From positions 241,626 through 305,625 of the forward strand of contig NZ_LMUD01000002.1 in NCBI RefSeq assembly GCF_009766095.1: a stretch of 64,000 nucleotides of DNA, read 5' to 3'. The translations under genes and the position numbers were made by a program. Positions 46,397-55,369 of this stretch are shown piece by piece. This DNA comes from Granulicella sp. S190. GTDB taxonomy: Bacteria; Acidobacteriota; Terriglobia; Terriglobales; Acidobacteriaceae. The notes beneath the pieces were generated by a model. The model was not told the origin of the DNA. It made no database searches and saw nothing but the letters and a program-made list of their open reading frames with translations. The stretch's first letter is position 1; each line of letters starts with the position of its first letter.

Positions 46397-46816
46397 ATGC
46401 CCAAGACTAGCCCCCTGAGGTCCCTGCTTCGCAACCGGCGAGGACACCGCATACTTCAACAACGATTGCTTTCCATCGCGCGCACCTTACTACCTACCGC
46501 CATTGCGGTTTCATTCGCCGCAGCCGCTCATGCTCAAGGAACGATGGATTTCTCCGGAGCCCAGACGCTCATGGGGACGTTCAAAACGTTCGCGGTGTAC
46601 GCGGGAGCTGTTATCTGTTTCGGCGGCCTCATCTTCGCTGGAATTCGCATGATGTCGGGAAGATTTCAAGATGCTATCCCAGGACTCTTCGGCGCGCTAT
46701 TCGGTGCCGGAGTACTCGGTTGGGGAGCCGGTTGGATTGGACCTCCAGCGCCGCGACGTGCATCCTCTGGAAGAGGCGCGGAGCTTCAAAGCATTGCTCG
46801 ACTTGGAGGAACCTAA
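46397..46816 (+). pseudogene. TrbC/VirB2-family conjugal pilin gene, 3' end lost at a deletion joint
   Basis: The first ~115 codons read as a TrbC/VirB2 pilin: RTLLPTAIAVSFAAAAHAQG (signal and cleavage), then two membrane segments FKTFAVYAGAVICFGGLIFA and LFGALFGAGVLGWGAGWIG. ATG 46397 has GGAGG 5 bases ahead. After about 46736 the frame leaves the family and reads through the wrong frame of a ParB gene (RRASSGRGAELQSIA...), stopping at 46816. Normal members end a few residues after GWGAGWI. The joint fits a deletion that fused this gene to parB. Pilin function is probably lost, or the extra tail is tolerated. It is evidence for a former conjugative element. Confidence 0.75.
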
Positions 46817-48056
46817 ATACAGCATCGAGCAGATTGCCTCCAAGATCGGTAAGCCGCCCGCTTACGTCGCCACGCGCTTGAAGTTGACTGAGTTGGCCGA
46901 GGTTGTCGTAGAGGAGTTCTACCGTGAAGAGATCGGCGTTGGCCATGCGCTGTTGCTGGCGAAGCTGCCGCTCGATAAACAGGAAGAGGCGTTGAAGGAA
47001 TGCTTTCAGGAGGAGTGGAGTGCGACTCGCGACCGCAAAGCCAAGCGCATCATTCTCCCTGTCCGGCATCTGCAAGCATGGATTGAGCAGAACATCTTGC
47101 TTGTCCTCAAGGATGCGCCGTTCGATAAGAAGGACGCTCATCTCATCGCCATCGCCGGGAGCTGTGTTGATTGCCCAAAACGCACAGGCCACAACAAGCT
47201 ACTGTTTGCCGACCTCGGCAAGCAGGACGCATGTACCGACCCCAATTGCTATCAGGCAAAGGTCGATGGGCACCTAGCCAAGACTCTCGCCGCCAAGCCG
47301 ACGCTCGTACAAATCAGCACCGGGTATCAGAAACCGCAGGAAGGTAGCACCGCTCTCCCGCGTGGCAAGTACGTTGCTATTCAGGAAGACAAGCCGAAGA
47401 CCAAGGAAGATGCGCAGCGGCCAGAATATAAGGTGTGTAAGTTCACCATTGAGGCTATCGTTGCCGAAGGTAGCGGCAAGGGAACCACGCATAAAGTCTG
47501 CGCCAATCCAGACTGCGCGGTACATCATCCAAAGAAGCAAACCAGCGCAGACGATGCCAAGTGGAAGGCCGAACGGGAGCGGGAACGCAAGCAAGAAGCT
47601 GTCGCCCGCGCGACCGGGTTTCGCACCTTGGAGGCCATTGGGAACGCCGTCCCGGTGCGCCCGATGAAACGCGAGTTGCTGTACGTCGCTCTAATGCTGG
47701 CGGCCAAGCTCGACCTTCCGCGTGTGGAGATCGTCGCCAAGTTGCATCATGTCAGCGGACAGAAAGAAGAAGAAACACTGTCGAAGACAATGCAAGCATA
47801 CTTGCGCCGCGCTCCCGAAGGCACGTTGACAAGGCTCATCATGGAGATGTCGATTCTGCTCCGGATGGCCTCTGGGCAGGACAGCAACCGCGTTCTGGCC
47901 GAGGCCGCGAAGGACTACAGCGTCAATGTGGATGCCATCGCGTCAAACGTTAGAAAAGACTTCGCCGCGCGGGAGAAGGCCAAAGCGGAGAAGAAGGCCG
48001 ATGGCAAAGCTGTACCAGTGAAGACCGCTACAGCCAAACTGAAGAAGACAGCCTAA
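46740..48056 (+). pseudogene. ParB/RepB/Spo0J-type partition protein, 5'-truncated
   Basis: In-frame from about 46740 the text DLQRRDVHPLEEARSFKALL is the point just after the ParB N-terminal nuclease/CTPase domain. It continues with the helix-turn-helix YSIEQIASKIGKPPAYVATR and VGHALLLAKLP, then a cysteine-rich part (SCVDCPKRTGHN..., DACTDPNCYQAK, HKVCANPDCAVHH) that may bind zinc, and a C-terminal coiled and lysine-rich tail. The first about 90 residues that bind parS and CTP are missing, so it cannot work as a normal ParB. An open frame starts at ATG 46671, but those codons are the wrong frame of the pilin gene. Residual DNA-binding activity is possible. Confidence 0.75.
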
Positions 48057-48074
48057 CGGATACAAGAGCACTTT

Positions 48075-48096
48075 GGGGTCTGCGCCAGCAGACCCC
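48075..48096 (+). terminator. terminator after the parB relic
   Basis: GGGGTCTGC / GCAGACCCC form a perfect 9-base-pair stem around GCCA, followed by TATTTTC, 18 bases after the stop. Confidence 0.75.
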
Positions 48097-48151
48097 TATT
48101 TTCGCGCCCGTCCTTCCCGCCCCGGACGTTGCTCCTGCTTCGCAGAAGCCC

Positions 48152-48670
48152 CTATGTCCTCCCACCCGACGGGCTTGGATACGAACTGATCGTTTCGATG
48201 AGGGCAACCAATCTCGCGTCGAGCTTCTTTGCCACCTCATCGATCTTTGCATTCTGGAACAAACCAAATTGGGTTGAGGGCAAATCGTATTCAAAGTTCG
48301 TCCCACCGCTGGCATTTTCATAGACGGCCAGGCGGAGGGGAGCATAGAGTCCCGCGCCAAATGCATGTTGGGTCATTCGAATAGCCATCAAGACATTCCC
48401 AATGTGATAAACGACACCCCGCCGCCGCTTACCAGTCAGCGCGAGCCAGTCTCCATGCGTCGCAACGTAGTGGATCATTAGACCATGTGGACGGGAGGCT
48501 TCTTCCAACTTCTCTCTCAGCTCCTCGATCTTGTTCTCCGCAAGCAACTGGCGGAAGCTGTCATCCAGACGATTGACTTCCGCTTCGATTCTCGCCTTAA
48601 CGGATTCATACTTCATTTCTGTCGATACGGTGACGTGTCGAACCTGGTGTTCCGCTGTTACTGTCTCCAT
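48152..48670 (-). CDS. DUF302 domain protein
   Basis: 172 residues. The N-terminal half (VKARIEAEVNRLDDSFRQLL) is helical; the C-terminal half has the DUF302 pattern: HYVATHGDWLALTGKRRRG, GAGLYAPLRLAVYENASGGT, NFEYDLPSTQFGLFQNAKID. DUF302 is a small alpha/beta domain of unknown function, often in redox or stress settings. ATG 48670 has AGAGAGGAAAT ahead. It is the last gene of the minus-strand run. Confidence 0.75.
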   Translation of the reverse strand: METVTAEHQVRHVTVSTEMKYESVKARIEAEVNRLDDSFRQLLAENKIEELREKLEEASRPHGLMIHYVATHGDWLALTGKRRRGVVYHIGNVLMAIRMTQHAFGAGLYAPLRLAVYENASGGTNFEYDLPSTQFGLFQNAKIDEVAKKLDARLVALIETISSYPSPSGGRT

Positions 48671-48750
48671 ATATTTCCTCTCTGTGAGCGATCGAACGCT
48701 CGAAACTTTTGTGTGTTGTGCGTCGCACGCCCGTTCCAGTCCAAAGCAAA

Positions 48751-49686
48751 CTATGCTCCCCGAGGCGATTGTTGCTTACGGTTTTCGTATACGGAGAGAT
48801 GGGTATACGCCGCCCGCAATAACGTCGCCTCAACACTGTGCGCTTGCGCATGTTTGAGGAGGTCTCCGAGAATGGCGTCCACCTCAATATGGTTGCTCCG
48901 GAGCAGATCCCGATAGAGAGATGTGGTGAACTTGGAATCCTCTGCCGTCAGCGTGGCAATCTGTTGCTGTTGAAATTGCGGCGTCGGTCTGTGCCCACAA
49001 ACTGTGGCGATCGCTATGCATTCCAACAATATGGCGCGGGAAAACTCAATGCCTCCCGGCGCTCTCGCCACCTCGCCAATATCACCGCGCATGAGGCACG
49101 TTATCGCTCCCGCTGCCGCAAGCTGCACCCACTTCTCCCACATGCCCTGGACGATATCCGTGGACAATTGAGTGTCGAAGCCGGCGCCTCGAAACACCTC
49201 GTCCGTTTGTTCGGTTCGAGGAGTGATCTGTCGATTTAGTTCTCCGTAGGAGAGCTTTTGTACTTCCGACAACTGCACGATCCGTCCATCTTTGTCCATT
49301 TCCGTTGACACCATGCAAACTCCGCCAATGAGAGCCTCCTCGCCGAATCGACTGCTCAAGGTCTCCATGTGACGCATACCATTGAGAATGGGAAGAATCG
49401 TTGTATTGGGACCAACGGCTATCGCAAAATCATTCATTGCCTGGTCCAGCGCGAAGCCTTTCATGCTTAGAAAGATGATGTCGAAAGGTTTCTTGAGTTG
49501 GTCTGCTAGCACGACTTTCACCGGCATGGTGAGATCTCCATGGGGACTCACGACACGGATGCCGTCGGTGTTCAGTTGTTTGGCTCGCTCACCCCGAACG
49601 AGAAACGTGATGTCCCGGCCTGCCTGGGTCAGACGCGCACCGAAGTAGCCCCCCACCGCACCAGCACCTACAACTAGAACTCGCAT
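48751..49686 (-). CDS. ketopantoate reductase-family oxidoreductase (PanE/ApbA-like)
   Basis: 311 residues. The NADP loop MRVLVVGAGAVGGYFGARLT opens it, and ILPILNGMRHMETLSSRFG and MWEKWVQLAAAGAITCL with the family Lys/Asn/Ser segments follow. The family reduces 2-ketopantoate or similar 2-keto acids and lactones. No panB or panC is near, so the real substrate is probably an acyl or 2-keto compound of this operon. ATG 49686 has GAGGT ahead; the frame is open to 49911 but that part overlaps the next gene. Confidence 0.85.
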   Translation of the reverse strand: MRVLVVGAGAVGGYFGARLTQAGRDITFLVRGERAKQLNTDGIRVVSPHGDLTMPVKVVLADQLKKPFDIIFLSMKGFALDQAMNDFAIAVGPNTTILPILNGMRHMETLSSRFGEEALIGGVCMVSTEMDKDGRIVQLSEVQKLSYGELNRQITPRTEQTDEVFRGAGFDTQLSTDIVQGMWEKWVQLAAAGAITCLMRGDIGEVARAPGGIEFSRAILLECIAIATVCGHRPTPQFQQQQIATLTAEDSKFTTSLYRDLLRSNHIEVDAILGDLLKHAQAHSVEATLLRAAYTHLSVYENRKQQSPRGA

Positions 49687-49781
49687 CAATTTACCTCGGT
49701 CGACAAACGTTTCGATCAGACTTGGAACTTTCGTGAATCGGTACTGCGAGTGAGCTGCGAATGCCCATCCAGCGGCAGAGA

Positions 49782-50807
49782 TCAGTGAGCCACATGGACT
49801 AGAAGTTTGCCAAAGTTCCGGCCCGCGAGCATCCCGATAAACGCTTGCGGCGCGTTTTCGAGACCCTCGACAATGTCTTCCTTGTACTTGACCCTGCCTT
49901 CGGCGATCCACGCGGAAACATCTTTAATGAAATCGTCGTAATACCGCTCCATTAGGTCGTAGTTCAAGAATCCTTGGATGAGCATGCGCTGATTGAGAAT
50001 CTGTCTCATCGTCGCCGGCAAATAGTCTTGGGGTCGATCGCTATTGTTGGCATCGTATTCAGCCACGAGTCCACACACCGGTACACGGGCGAAACGATTA
50101 AGAAGGGGAAGGACGGAATGCCATATAGGTCCGCCCACGTTTTCAAAATAGACATCGATGCCAGAGGGACAGGCGGACGCGAGTGCCTTACCAAAGTCTT
50201 TGGCCCCGTGATCGACCGTGGCGTCAAAGTGGAGTTCATCTCGGAGATAAGCGCACTTTGCACTGCCACCCGCGATGCCGACCGCACGAGCTCCAGAGAG
50301 TTGAGCAAGCTGGCCCACTAATGATCCGACCGGCCCACTTGCGGCCGCTACGACCACGGTCTCCCCTCGGGCGGGTTTCCCAATTGCCATCATTCCCGCG
50401 TAGGCGGTAAACCCGGGCATTCCCAGGACGCCGAGCCTTGTGGTCACGGGAGCCAGTTGAGAATCGATCTTTCGTACGCTGTCTCCTGCTAAGACAGCGT
50501 GCGTCTGCCAGCCTGTATGGGCCAGGACGAAGTCGCCAGCACGATAAGCAGAGTTCTCGGAGGCAAGCACGGTGCTGACACTTTCACCTCGCATGGTTTC
50601 GCCGATCTTCAATGGTTCTGCGTAGGATTTCCGGTCGTCCATACGACTACGCATATAAGGATCGAGCGACAGATACTTCACTTCAAGCAGAAGCTCGCCT
50701 GCCTTCAGATCACGAGGTGCAAAATCCTCGGAGCGAAAGTCATCTAGCGTAACCGTGCCGTGAGGCCTGGCTACCAAAACAATCTTGCGTCCCATGGCGT
50801 TTGTCAT
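49782..50807 (-). CDS. NADP-dependent alkenal/one oxidoreductase (CurA-like MDR)
   Basis: About 341 residues. The LTB4-dehydrogenase/CurA branch of zinc-free medium-chain reductases: LEVKYLSLDPYMRSRMDD, MRGESVSTVLAS, GMPGFTAYAGMMAIGKPARG, VVVAAASGPVGSLVGQLAQL, YFENVGGPIWHSVLP and MRQILNQRMLIQGF. It reduces alpha,beta-double bonds of carbonyls with NADPH. I chose ATG 50807 because GGAGG lies 7 bases upstream; the frame is open to 50840. It sits 29 bases after the enoyl-CoA hydratase gene in the same operon. Confidence 0.9.
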   Translation of the reverse strand: MTNAMGRKIVLVARPHGTVTLDDFRSEDFAPRDLKAGELLLEVKYLSLDPYMRSRMDDRKSYAEPLKIGETMRGESVSTVLASENSAYRAGDFVLAHTGWQTHAVLAGDSVRKIDSQLAPVTTRLGVLGMPGFTAYAGMMAIGKPARGETVVVAAASGPVGSLVGQLAQLSGARAVGIAGGSAKCAYLRDELHFDATVDHGAKDFGKALASACPSGIDVYFENVGGPIWHSVLPLLNRFARVPVCGLVAEYDANNSDRPQDYLPATMRQILNQRMLIQGFLNYDLMERYYDDFIKDVSAWIAEGRVKYKEDIVEGLENAPQAFIGMLAGRNFGKLLVHVAH

Positions 50808-50836
50808 TCGATGCCTCCATTGTTCTACCGCTTCGC

Positions 50837-51634
50837 TCATAGCGTTCTAGGCTGGCTAAACTCATGCTTTGGAAACGGCCTGCCTTCCTTGGCAGCAGCA
50901 GAGGCTCCTTGTAGAACTGTCTGAACTTCGTCCGCCTCAAATAGAGGCATAGAAACGTCGTACAGAATCGACCGCGCCGCAGCGAGCCCGCCCGCAGCCC
51001 ATGTTCGCATCAGAAGTTTCGTCGTGGCGTAAGCAGCTGGAGGCCCGGATGCAAGCCTGTCTGCAAGGGCTCGGCATGCGTCTTCGAGTTGGTCGTCAGG
51101 AACAACGCGATTGATTAAATTGAGTCGCGCCATCTCGTCGGCACTATGCAGATCGCTGAGAAATGCAAATTCGAGCGCACGGGCGCGACCGATGCGCTCT
51201 GCAAGCTGGATGACTCCGCCCTGCAAGGTAACGATGCCGAGCAACGCTTCCGGGCAACTGAACACTGCGGATTCGGTGGCGACAACCAAGTCGCAGCTCA
51301 GGATGAGCTCCAGGCCGCCTCCCATGCAGCGTCCCTGCACGACCGCAACTGTCGGAATCGATAGTCCCTCTAGCTGATTCAACGCCTCCGCAAATGTCTC
51401 GATCTTGGGGCGCAACTCGCGTGCCGGAATGCCCGGCCAGTCATGTACATCGCCACCTAAACAGAAATCGTCACCTTCTGCGCGAATCACGAGGACGCGA
51501 ACATCGCTGACCGCGACCTGACGAATTGTCGTGAGCAGGTCTTCACGCATGGCGAAGTTGATACGGTTGCCCTTCGGATGATCGAGAGAAATTGTGGCGA
51601 TCGAGCCGCCAATCGCTAGATGCGCAAACGGCAT
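50837..51634 (-). CDS. enoyl-CoA hydratase/isomerase family protein
   Basis: 265 residues of the crotonase fold. The oxyanion-hole text FCLGGDVHDWPGI and QGRCMGGGLELILSCDLVVA is present. CPEALLGIVTLQGGVIQLAE holds an acidic residue in the hydratase position. The C-terminal helix supports acyl-CoA binding. It hydrates or isomerises an enoyl-CoA. The specific acyl chain is unknown. Between the two medium-chain reductases. Confidence 0.88.
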   Translation of the reverse strand: MPFAHLAIGGSIATISLDHPKGNRINFAMREDLLTTIRQVAVSDVRVLVIRAEGDDFCLGGDVHDWPGIPARELRPKIETFAEALNQLEGLSIPTVAVVQGRCMGGGLELILSCDLVVATESAVFSCPEALLGIVTLQGGVIQLAERIGRARALEFAFLSDLHSADEMARLNLINRVVPDDQLEDACRALADRLASGPPAAYATTKLLMRTWAAGGLAAARSILYDVSMPLFEADEVQTVLQGASAAAKEGRPFPKHEFSQPRTL

Positions 51635-51706
51635 ACGTTAACCTCCGGGATACGGTGCTGGACGGCGAAGACCTTACATCATCGGGACCTGTGGGTTTCG
51701 ACATAC

Positions 51707-52711
51707 TCAGAAGCGTACAAGGATCTTTTTGTCTCCCGCATCGCCATCTGCGACACGTAGCGCGGCTCGATACTCGCTAGCTGGAAACACGCGCACCTCT
51801 GGCACTGTGAGTGTTCCGGAGCCGAGCAAAGATAGAATCTCCCCGACACAAGCTCGCAATACGGATGTGGGCTGCGCGGCGGCCCAACGTACTATCCACC
51901 AACCTTGCACCTTCGCGGTGGAATAGATCAGTCTCGGGCTGAAGATCGGCATCGTGAATTTGGCCGGATCAGTCTGTCGATGCGTAGAGAGTGCTCCATA
52001 GACAAAGAGTGTTCCTCCGAGAGCGAGACCCCGTGTCACTTCAGCTCCAAGCTCTCCGGCGACGCAATCAATCGCGTGGGCAACGCCGCGGCCATCGGTT
52101 AGTTCGGTAATGCGGCTGCGCAAATCCTCGTCTGCGGTACAAACGACCTCGTCCCCGCCTAAAGACCGGACGATCTTTTCTTGTTCTCGCCGACGCACCA
52201 CATTGATCGTTCGAAACTTGTGAACCTGAGCTAGCTGCAGGACAAGCTTGCCCACGCTTGAGGCAGCCGCCGTCTGAAGGAGCCAATCGCCTTCCTGAAG
52301 ATTATGGCTGGAGCGAGTGAGCGCCCATGCGGTCACCGGGTTGGTATATGCGATAGCTGCGGTTTCGTCAGACAAGGTCAGAGGAATTGGAAATAGGTCC
52401 TCTGCTCGACATATGACGAGCTCTCGCCAGAGGTTCCATGTACGAAGAAACATTACCCGGTTGCCGGGAGCAAGAGTTTCGACACCTTCCCCGAGTTGCT
52501 CAACGACTCCGACGCCCTCCGCGCCAGGGCTCGCTGGCAATTCCGGTTGATAGCCATACCGTCCCCGAATCATATGAAGATCGGATGGGTTGATAGGGCT
52601 GAGCGCCACACGTACGAGCACCTCTCCCTTTCCGGGTTTGGGGTCGGGAAGCTCTCCAAGTTGCAGTACCTCGTGGGGATCGCCGGTGTTGCTAAAGATG
52701 AGTGCTTTCAT
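51707..52711 (-). CDS. zinc-free MDR, enoyl thioester/quinone reductase type
   Basis: 334 residues. MKALIFSNTGDPHEVLQLGE is the usual start; PGAEGVGVVEQLGEGVETLA and VALSPINPSDLHMIRGRYG are the GroES-like part, with GDWLLQTAAASSVGKLVLQLAQ as the Rossmann part. It looks closer to mitochondrial 2-enoyl thioester reductase (ETR/MECR) than to QOR. ATG 52711 has GGAGAAGA ahead. Confidence 0.87.
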   Translation of the reverse strand: MKALIFSNTGDPHEVLQLGELPDPKPGKGEVLVRVALSPINPSDLHMIRGRYGYQPELPASPGAEGVGVVEQLGEGVETLAPGNRVMFLRTWNLWRELVICRAEDLFPIPLTLSDETAAIAYTNPVTAWALTRSSHNLQEGDWLLQTAAASSVGKLVLQLAQVHKFRTINVVRRREQEKIVRSLGGDEVVCTADEDLRSRITELTDGRGVAHAIDCVAGELGAEVTRGLALGGTLFVYGALSTHRQTDPAKFTMPIFSPRLIYSTAKVQGWWIVRWAAAQPTSVLRACVGEILSLLGSGTLTVPEVRVFPASEYRAALRVADGDAGDKKILVRF

Positions 52712-52774
52712 TTCTTCTCCTGAGAATCCTTTACCGTTAATGAGTGCGGACGGCAGGCTTGAGCTGCCGAGTGT

Positions 52775-54511
52775 CTAAACTTTTCCCATTGCGAATTGCT
52801 TGTTCGCTTCAACCACCGAACTATTGGCGCTGTCCGCCGTTTCGGCCAGGAAGCGATGCACGAGATGTATAGCGATAGAGCCCTCACCAACTGCCGATGC
52901 CACGCGCTTCACATTTCCCGACCGACTGTCTCCAACCGCGAAGACGCCAGGCATACTCGTCTCCAACATGTGCGGAGCCCGTGTCAATGGCCACAGAGTA
53001 TCCGAGGTGCCAGCGTGCAAGTCGGAGCCGGTCAGCACGAACCCCTTCTCATCGAGAGCAATGCAGTCTTCCAGCCATTCCGTTCGCGGAGACGCTCCGG
53101 CCATCACGAATACATAGCGAATTGGACGGCTGCTTACAGCCCCGGTCTTTCCGTCGCGCCACTCGATCGATTCAAGATGGGCGTTCCCATGCAACCCGAT
53201 GATTTCCGTTTGATAGTGGATGTCGATCTTAGGATTCTCCTCGATACGATCAACCAAATACTGTGACATCGAGTCTGCTAATCGCTTGGAACGCACAACA
53301 ATATGGACGTGCGCACACGTTCGCGCGAGAAAGATAGCAGCCTGACCTGCGGAGTTACCGCCGCCGACCACGACGACCTCTTCCGAAGTGCAGAGTTGTG
53401 CTTCCATGTAGGTCGCGTTGTAGTGAATACCCCTGCCAGTGAAAGCCTCAATGTTGCCGATGGGTAGACGCGCATACTGTGCTCCGGTCGCGATGATGAC
53501 CGCGCGCGCGCTAAACTTCATGCCGGAGTCGAGGACAACGCGATAGGGTTTGCGGTTGCAATCAAGATGTACGACTGTTTGAGCAACCATCAGCTTCGCA
53601 CCGAACTTGATGGCCTGCGCTATTGCTCGATTTGCCAATTCTTGTCCCGAAAGCCCCATCGGGAAGCCGAGATAGTTTTCAATCTTTGAACTGGAGCCAG
53701 CTTGGCCCCCCGGAGCGTTCTTTTCGATCACCAGGACGCTCAGACCCTCCGAGGCAGCATAGACCGCTGCGGCAAGTCCTGCCGGACCTGCGCCAATCAC
53801 AATTAGATCCCGGACGGCATTTTGATCGATATTGCTATTTAGATCGAGGCATTGGGCAAGTTCTCGGATGGAAGGGTTTCTTAGCACATGCCGGTTGTTG
53901 CAGACTACGATTGGAATGTCCCCCATGCCCACAGAGAACCTGCGCAGGAGGTCGCTAGCCGAACTATCTGTTTCGAGGTCGATGTAAGTGAACGGGTGTC
54001 CATTTCGAGTGAGGAACTCGCGGAGTGCCAGCGTATTGGAAGAATCCGGTGTCCCAAGGAGGACGACGTTCCCGTCGCCTCCTTCTATCAACGTGGAGCG
54101 GCGCGTTACGAACGCTGCCATGATCAGCTCGCCTAGTTCTGCATCTCGTGAGATCAACGAACGCAGTCGATCACCGGGAACAACGAGCAGTTCGGCCGCC
54201 TCTGTCACACGACCCCGAAAGATTGATCTCCGTCCTGAGATCATCGTCATCTCGCCTGTGAACTGGCCGGCCCCTCTGGTAGCCACCTTCTTCTCCTCAT
54301 CTTCCAAGGGCTGCACAATCGCGATGCTTCCGCTGAGGACAAGGAAGAACGGTATATCAAGGTCTGAGGCGTCAAAGAGGATCTCTCCCACCTCTGCTGT
54401 GCGGTGTGTTGCGAACTGCTCGATGCGCGCAATCTGTTGCGGTGTAAGGATCGGATCTTCCTGCATGTCGAACTCCTCAGCGAACGGGTTGATGAGCGCG
54501 GTCTGATTCAT
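52775..54511 (-). CDS. cyclic-nucleotide-binding / thioredoxin-reductase-like flavoprotein lacking CxxC
   Basis: 578 residues in three parts: a cNMP-binding-like domain (about 25-140: FFLVLSGSIAIVQPLEDE, AGQFTGEM), a glutaredoxin-like part (about 149-225: VVLLGTPDSSNTLALREFL), then a thioredoxin-reductase-like part with FAD loop DLIVIGAGPAGLAAAVYAA (235-253), NADPH loop VVVVGGGNSAGQAAIFLA (379-396) and MPGVFAVGDSRSGNVKRVAS (520-539). The redox-active CxxC that family members have after RGI(H/S)Y is replaced by Tyr364-Asn-Ala-Thr-Tyr368, so it cannot pass electrons to a disulfide in the classic way. It may instead be a ferredoxin/flavodoxin-reductase-like or regulatory enzyme. Second gene of the operon. 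Confidence 0.88.
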   Translation of the reverse strand: MNQTALINPFAEEFDMQEDPILTPQQIARIEQFATHRTAEVGEILFDASDLDIPFFLVLSGSIAIVQPLEDEEKKVATRGAGQFTGEMTMISGRRSIFRGRVTEAAELLVVPGDRLRSLISRDAELGELIMAAFVTRRSTLIEGGDGNVVLLGTPDSSNTLALREFLTRNGHPFTYIDLETDSSASDLLRRFSVGMGDIPIVVCNNRHVLRNPSIRELAQCLDLNSNIDQNAVRDLIVIGAGPAGLAAAVYAASEGLSVLVIEKNAPGGQAGSSSKIENYLGFPMGLSGQELANRAIAQAIKFGAKLMVAQTVVHLDCNRKPYRVVLDSGMKFSARAVIIATGAQYARLPIGNIEAFTGRGIHYNATYMEAQLCTSEEVVVVGGGNSAGQAAIFLARTCAHVHIVVRSKRLADSMSQYLVDRIEENPKIDIHYQTEIIGLHGNAHLESIEWRDGKTGAVSSRPIRYVFVMAGASPRTEWLEDCIALDEKGFVLTGSDLHAGTSDTLWPLTRAPHMLETSMPGVFAVGDSRSGNVKRVASAVGEGSIAIHLVHRFLAETADSANSSVVEANKQFAMGKV

Positions 54512-54550
54512 GCCTGTAAGTAGGGCGTGAACTGGACGCTTGCGCGGAAG

Positions 54551-55369
54551 TTAGGCCTGCGGCGCGCTTCGGTAGCGCTCCGCTGGCTCTGGACGAAGGA
54601 GATTCGGAATCATTCTCTGGCGAGCTGCCTCGTATTCCTCCCACTCGGCCTTATCAGGCAACGACGGGAGAGTAACGAGTTCCCCTTGATCGAGTCCGGC
54701 GAGCGCAGCATCGACGAGGTCTTCAGGTGACATCAGGCGATTGCGTCGTTCCTCGGTCATCGTTTCGATAGGCGTTCCCGCGACCGAAAAGAATTGCGTG
54801 CGAGTCCCTGGCGGCAGTACCGCTTGAACGCGAACACCTTTTGCCTGCAATTCATGATGCAGAGATTGAGTAAAGGCGAGCACAAAGGCCTTCGAGCCGC
54901 CGTAGACGCCGTTCAGAAGTTCGGGCGCAATCGCGACGATGGAAGAGATATTAATGATCGTCCCGTGACCGCGTTGGACGAATTGAGGAACTACTGCGTA
55001 GGTAAGCCGTGTAAGCGCGGTGACATTGAGGTTGATGAGAGCCTGCATCCGGTCGGCATCTGCTTCCAAGACTGAAGCGGTCGACCCGAACCCAGCATTA
55101 TTGACTAGCATCGTGATCGAAGAATCGGACCGAAGCAACTCCTCAATGCAGGTGATGTCATAGCATTCAGTGAGATCGGTGGGCAGGACTCGCACGGATC
55201 GGCCCGTGCTGTTAGCGATGTGTGTCGCGCCAGATTCTAGTTTGACCCGGTCTCGGGACACCAGGATCAGATCGTATCCCCGCTGTGCCAGCCTCTCGGC
55301 GTAGACTGCGCCGATGCCCGACGATGCGCCTGTGATGACAGCTGTACCGAGAGCACTTTTGTCTACCAT
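54551..55369 (-). CDS. short-chain dehydrogenase/reductase
   Basis: 272 residues. Cofactor loop AVITGASSGIGAVYAERLAQ, NNAGFGSTASVLE, Ser in IINISSIVAIAPEL and Tyr/Lys in NGVYGGSKAFVLAF. It is a classical NAD(P)-dependent SDR of the extended acyl/carbonyl-reducing kind; the substrate is unknown. First gene of the seven-gene minus-strand run, 39 bases before the flavoprotein gene. The divergent region to the MBL gene at 55631 holds its promoter. Confidence 0.9.
   Translation of the reverse strand: MVDKSALGTAVITGASSGIGAVYAERLAQRGYDLILVSRDRVKLESGATHIANSTGRSVRVLPTDLTECYDITCIEELLRSDSSITMLVNNAGFGSTASVLEADADRMQALINLNVTALTRLTYAVVPQFVQRGHGTIINISSIVAIAPELLNGVYGGSKAFVLAFTQSLHHELQAKGVRVQAVLPPGTRTQFFSVAGTPIETMTEERRNRLMSPEDLVDAALAGLDQGELVTLPSLPDKAEWEEYEAARQRMIPNLLRPEPAERYRSAPQA

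Noticed and set aside
46671-46740. ATG 46671 as the true start of the ParB gene
   Set aside because: The codons up to 46740 are the out-of-frame reading of the pilin gene and do not resemble any ParB N-terminus.
52149-52160. CGTCCCCGCC match to the tRNA-Asp 3' end as a possible right attachment site
   Set aside because: Only 10 bases, inside the coding part of a medium-chain reductase with an intact frame.
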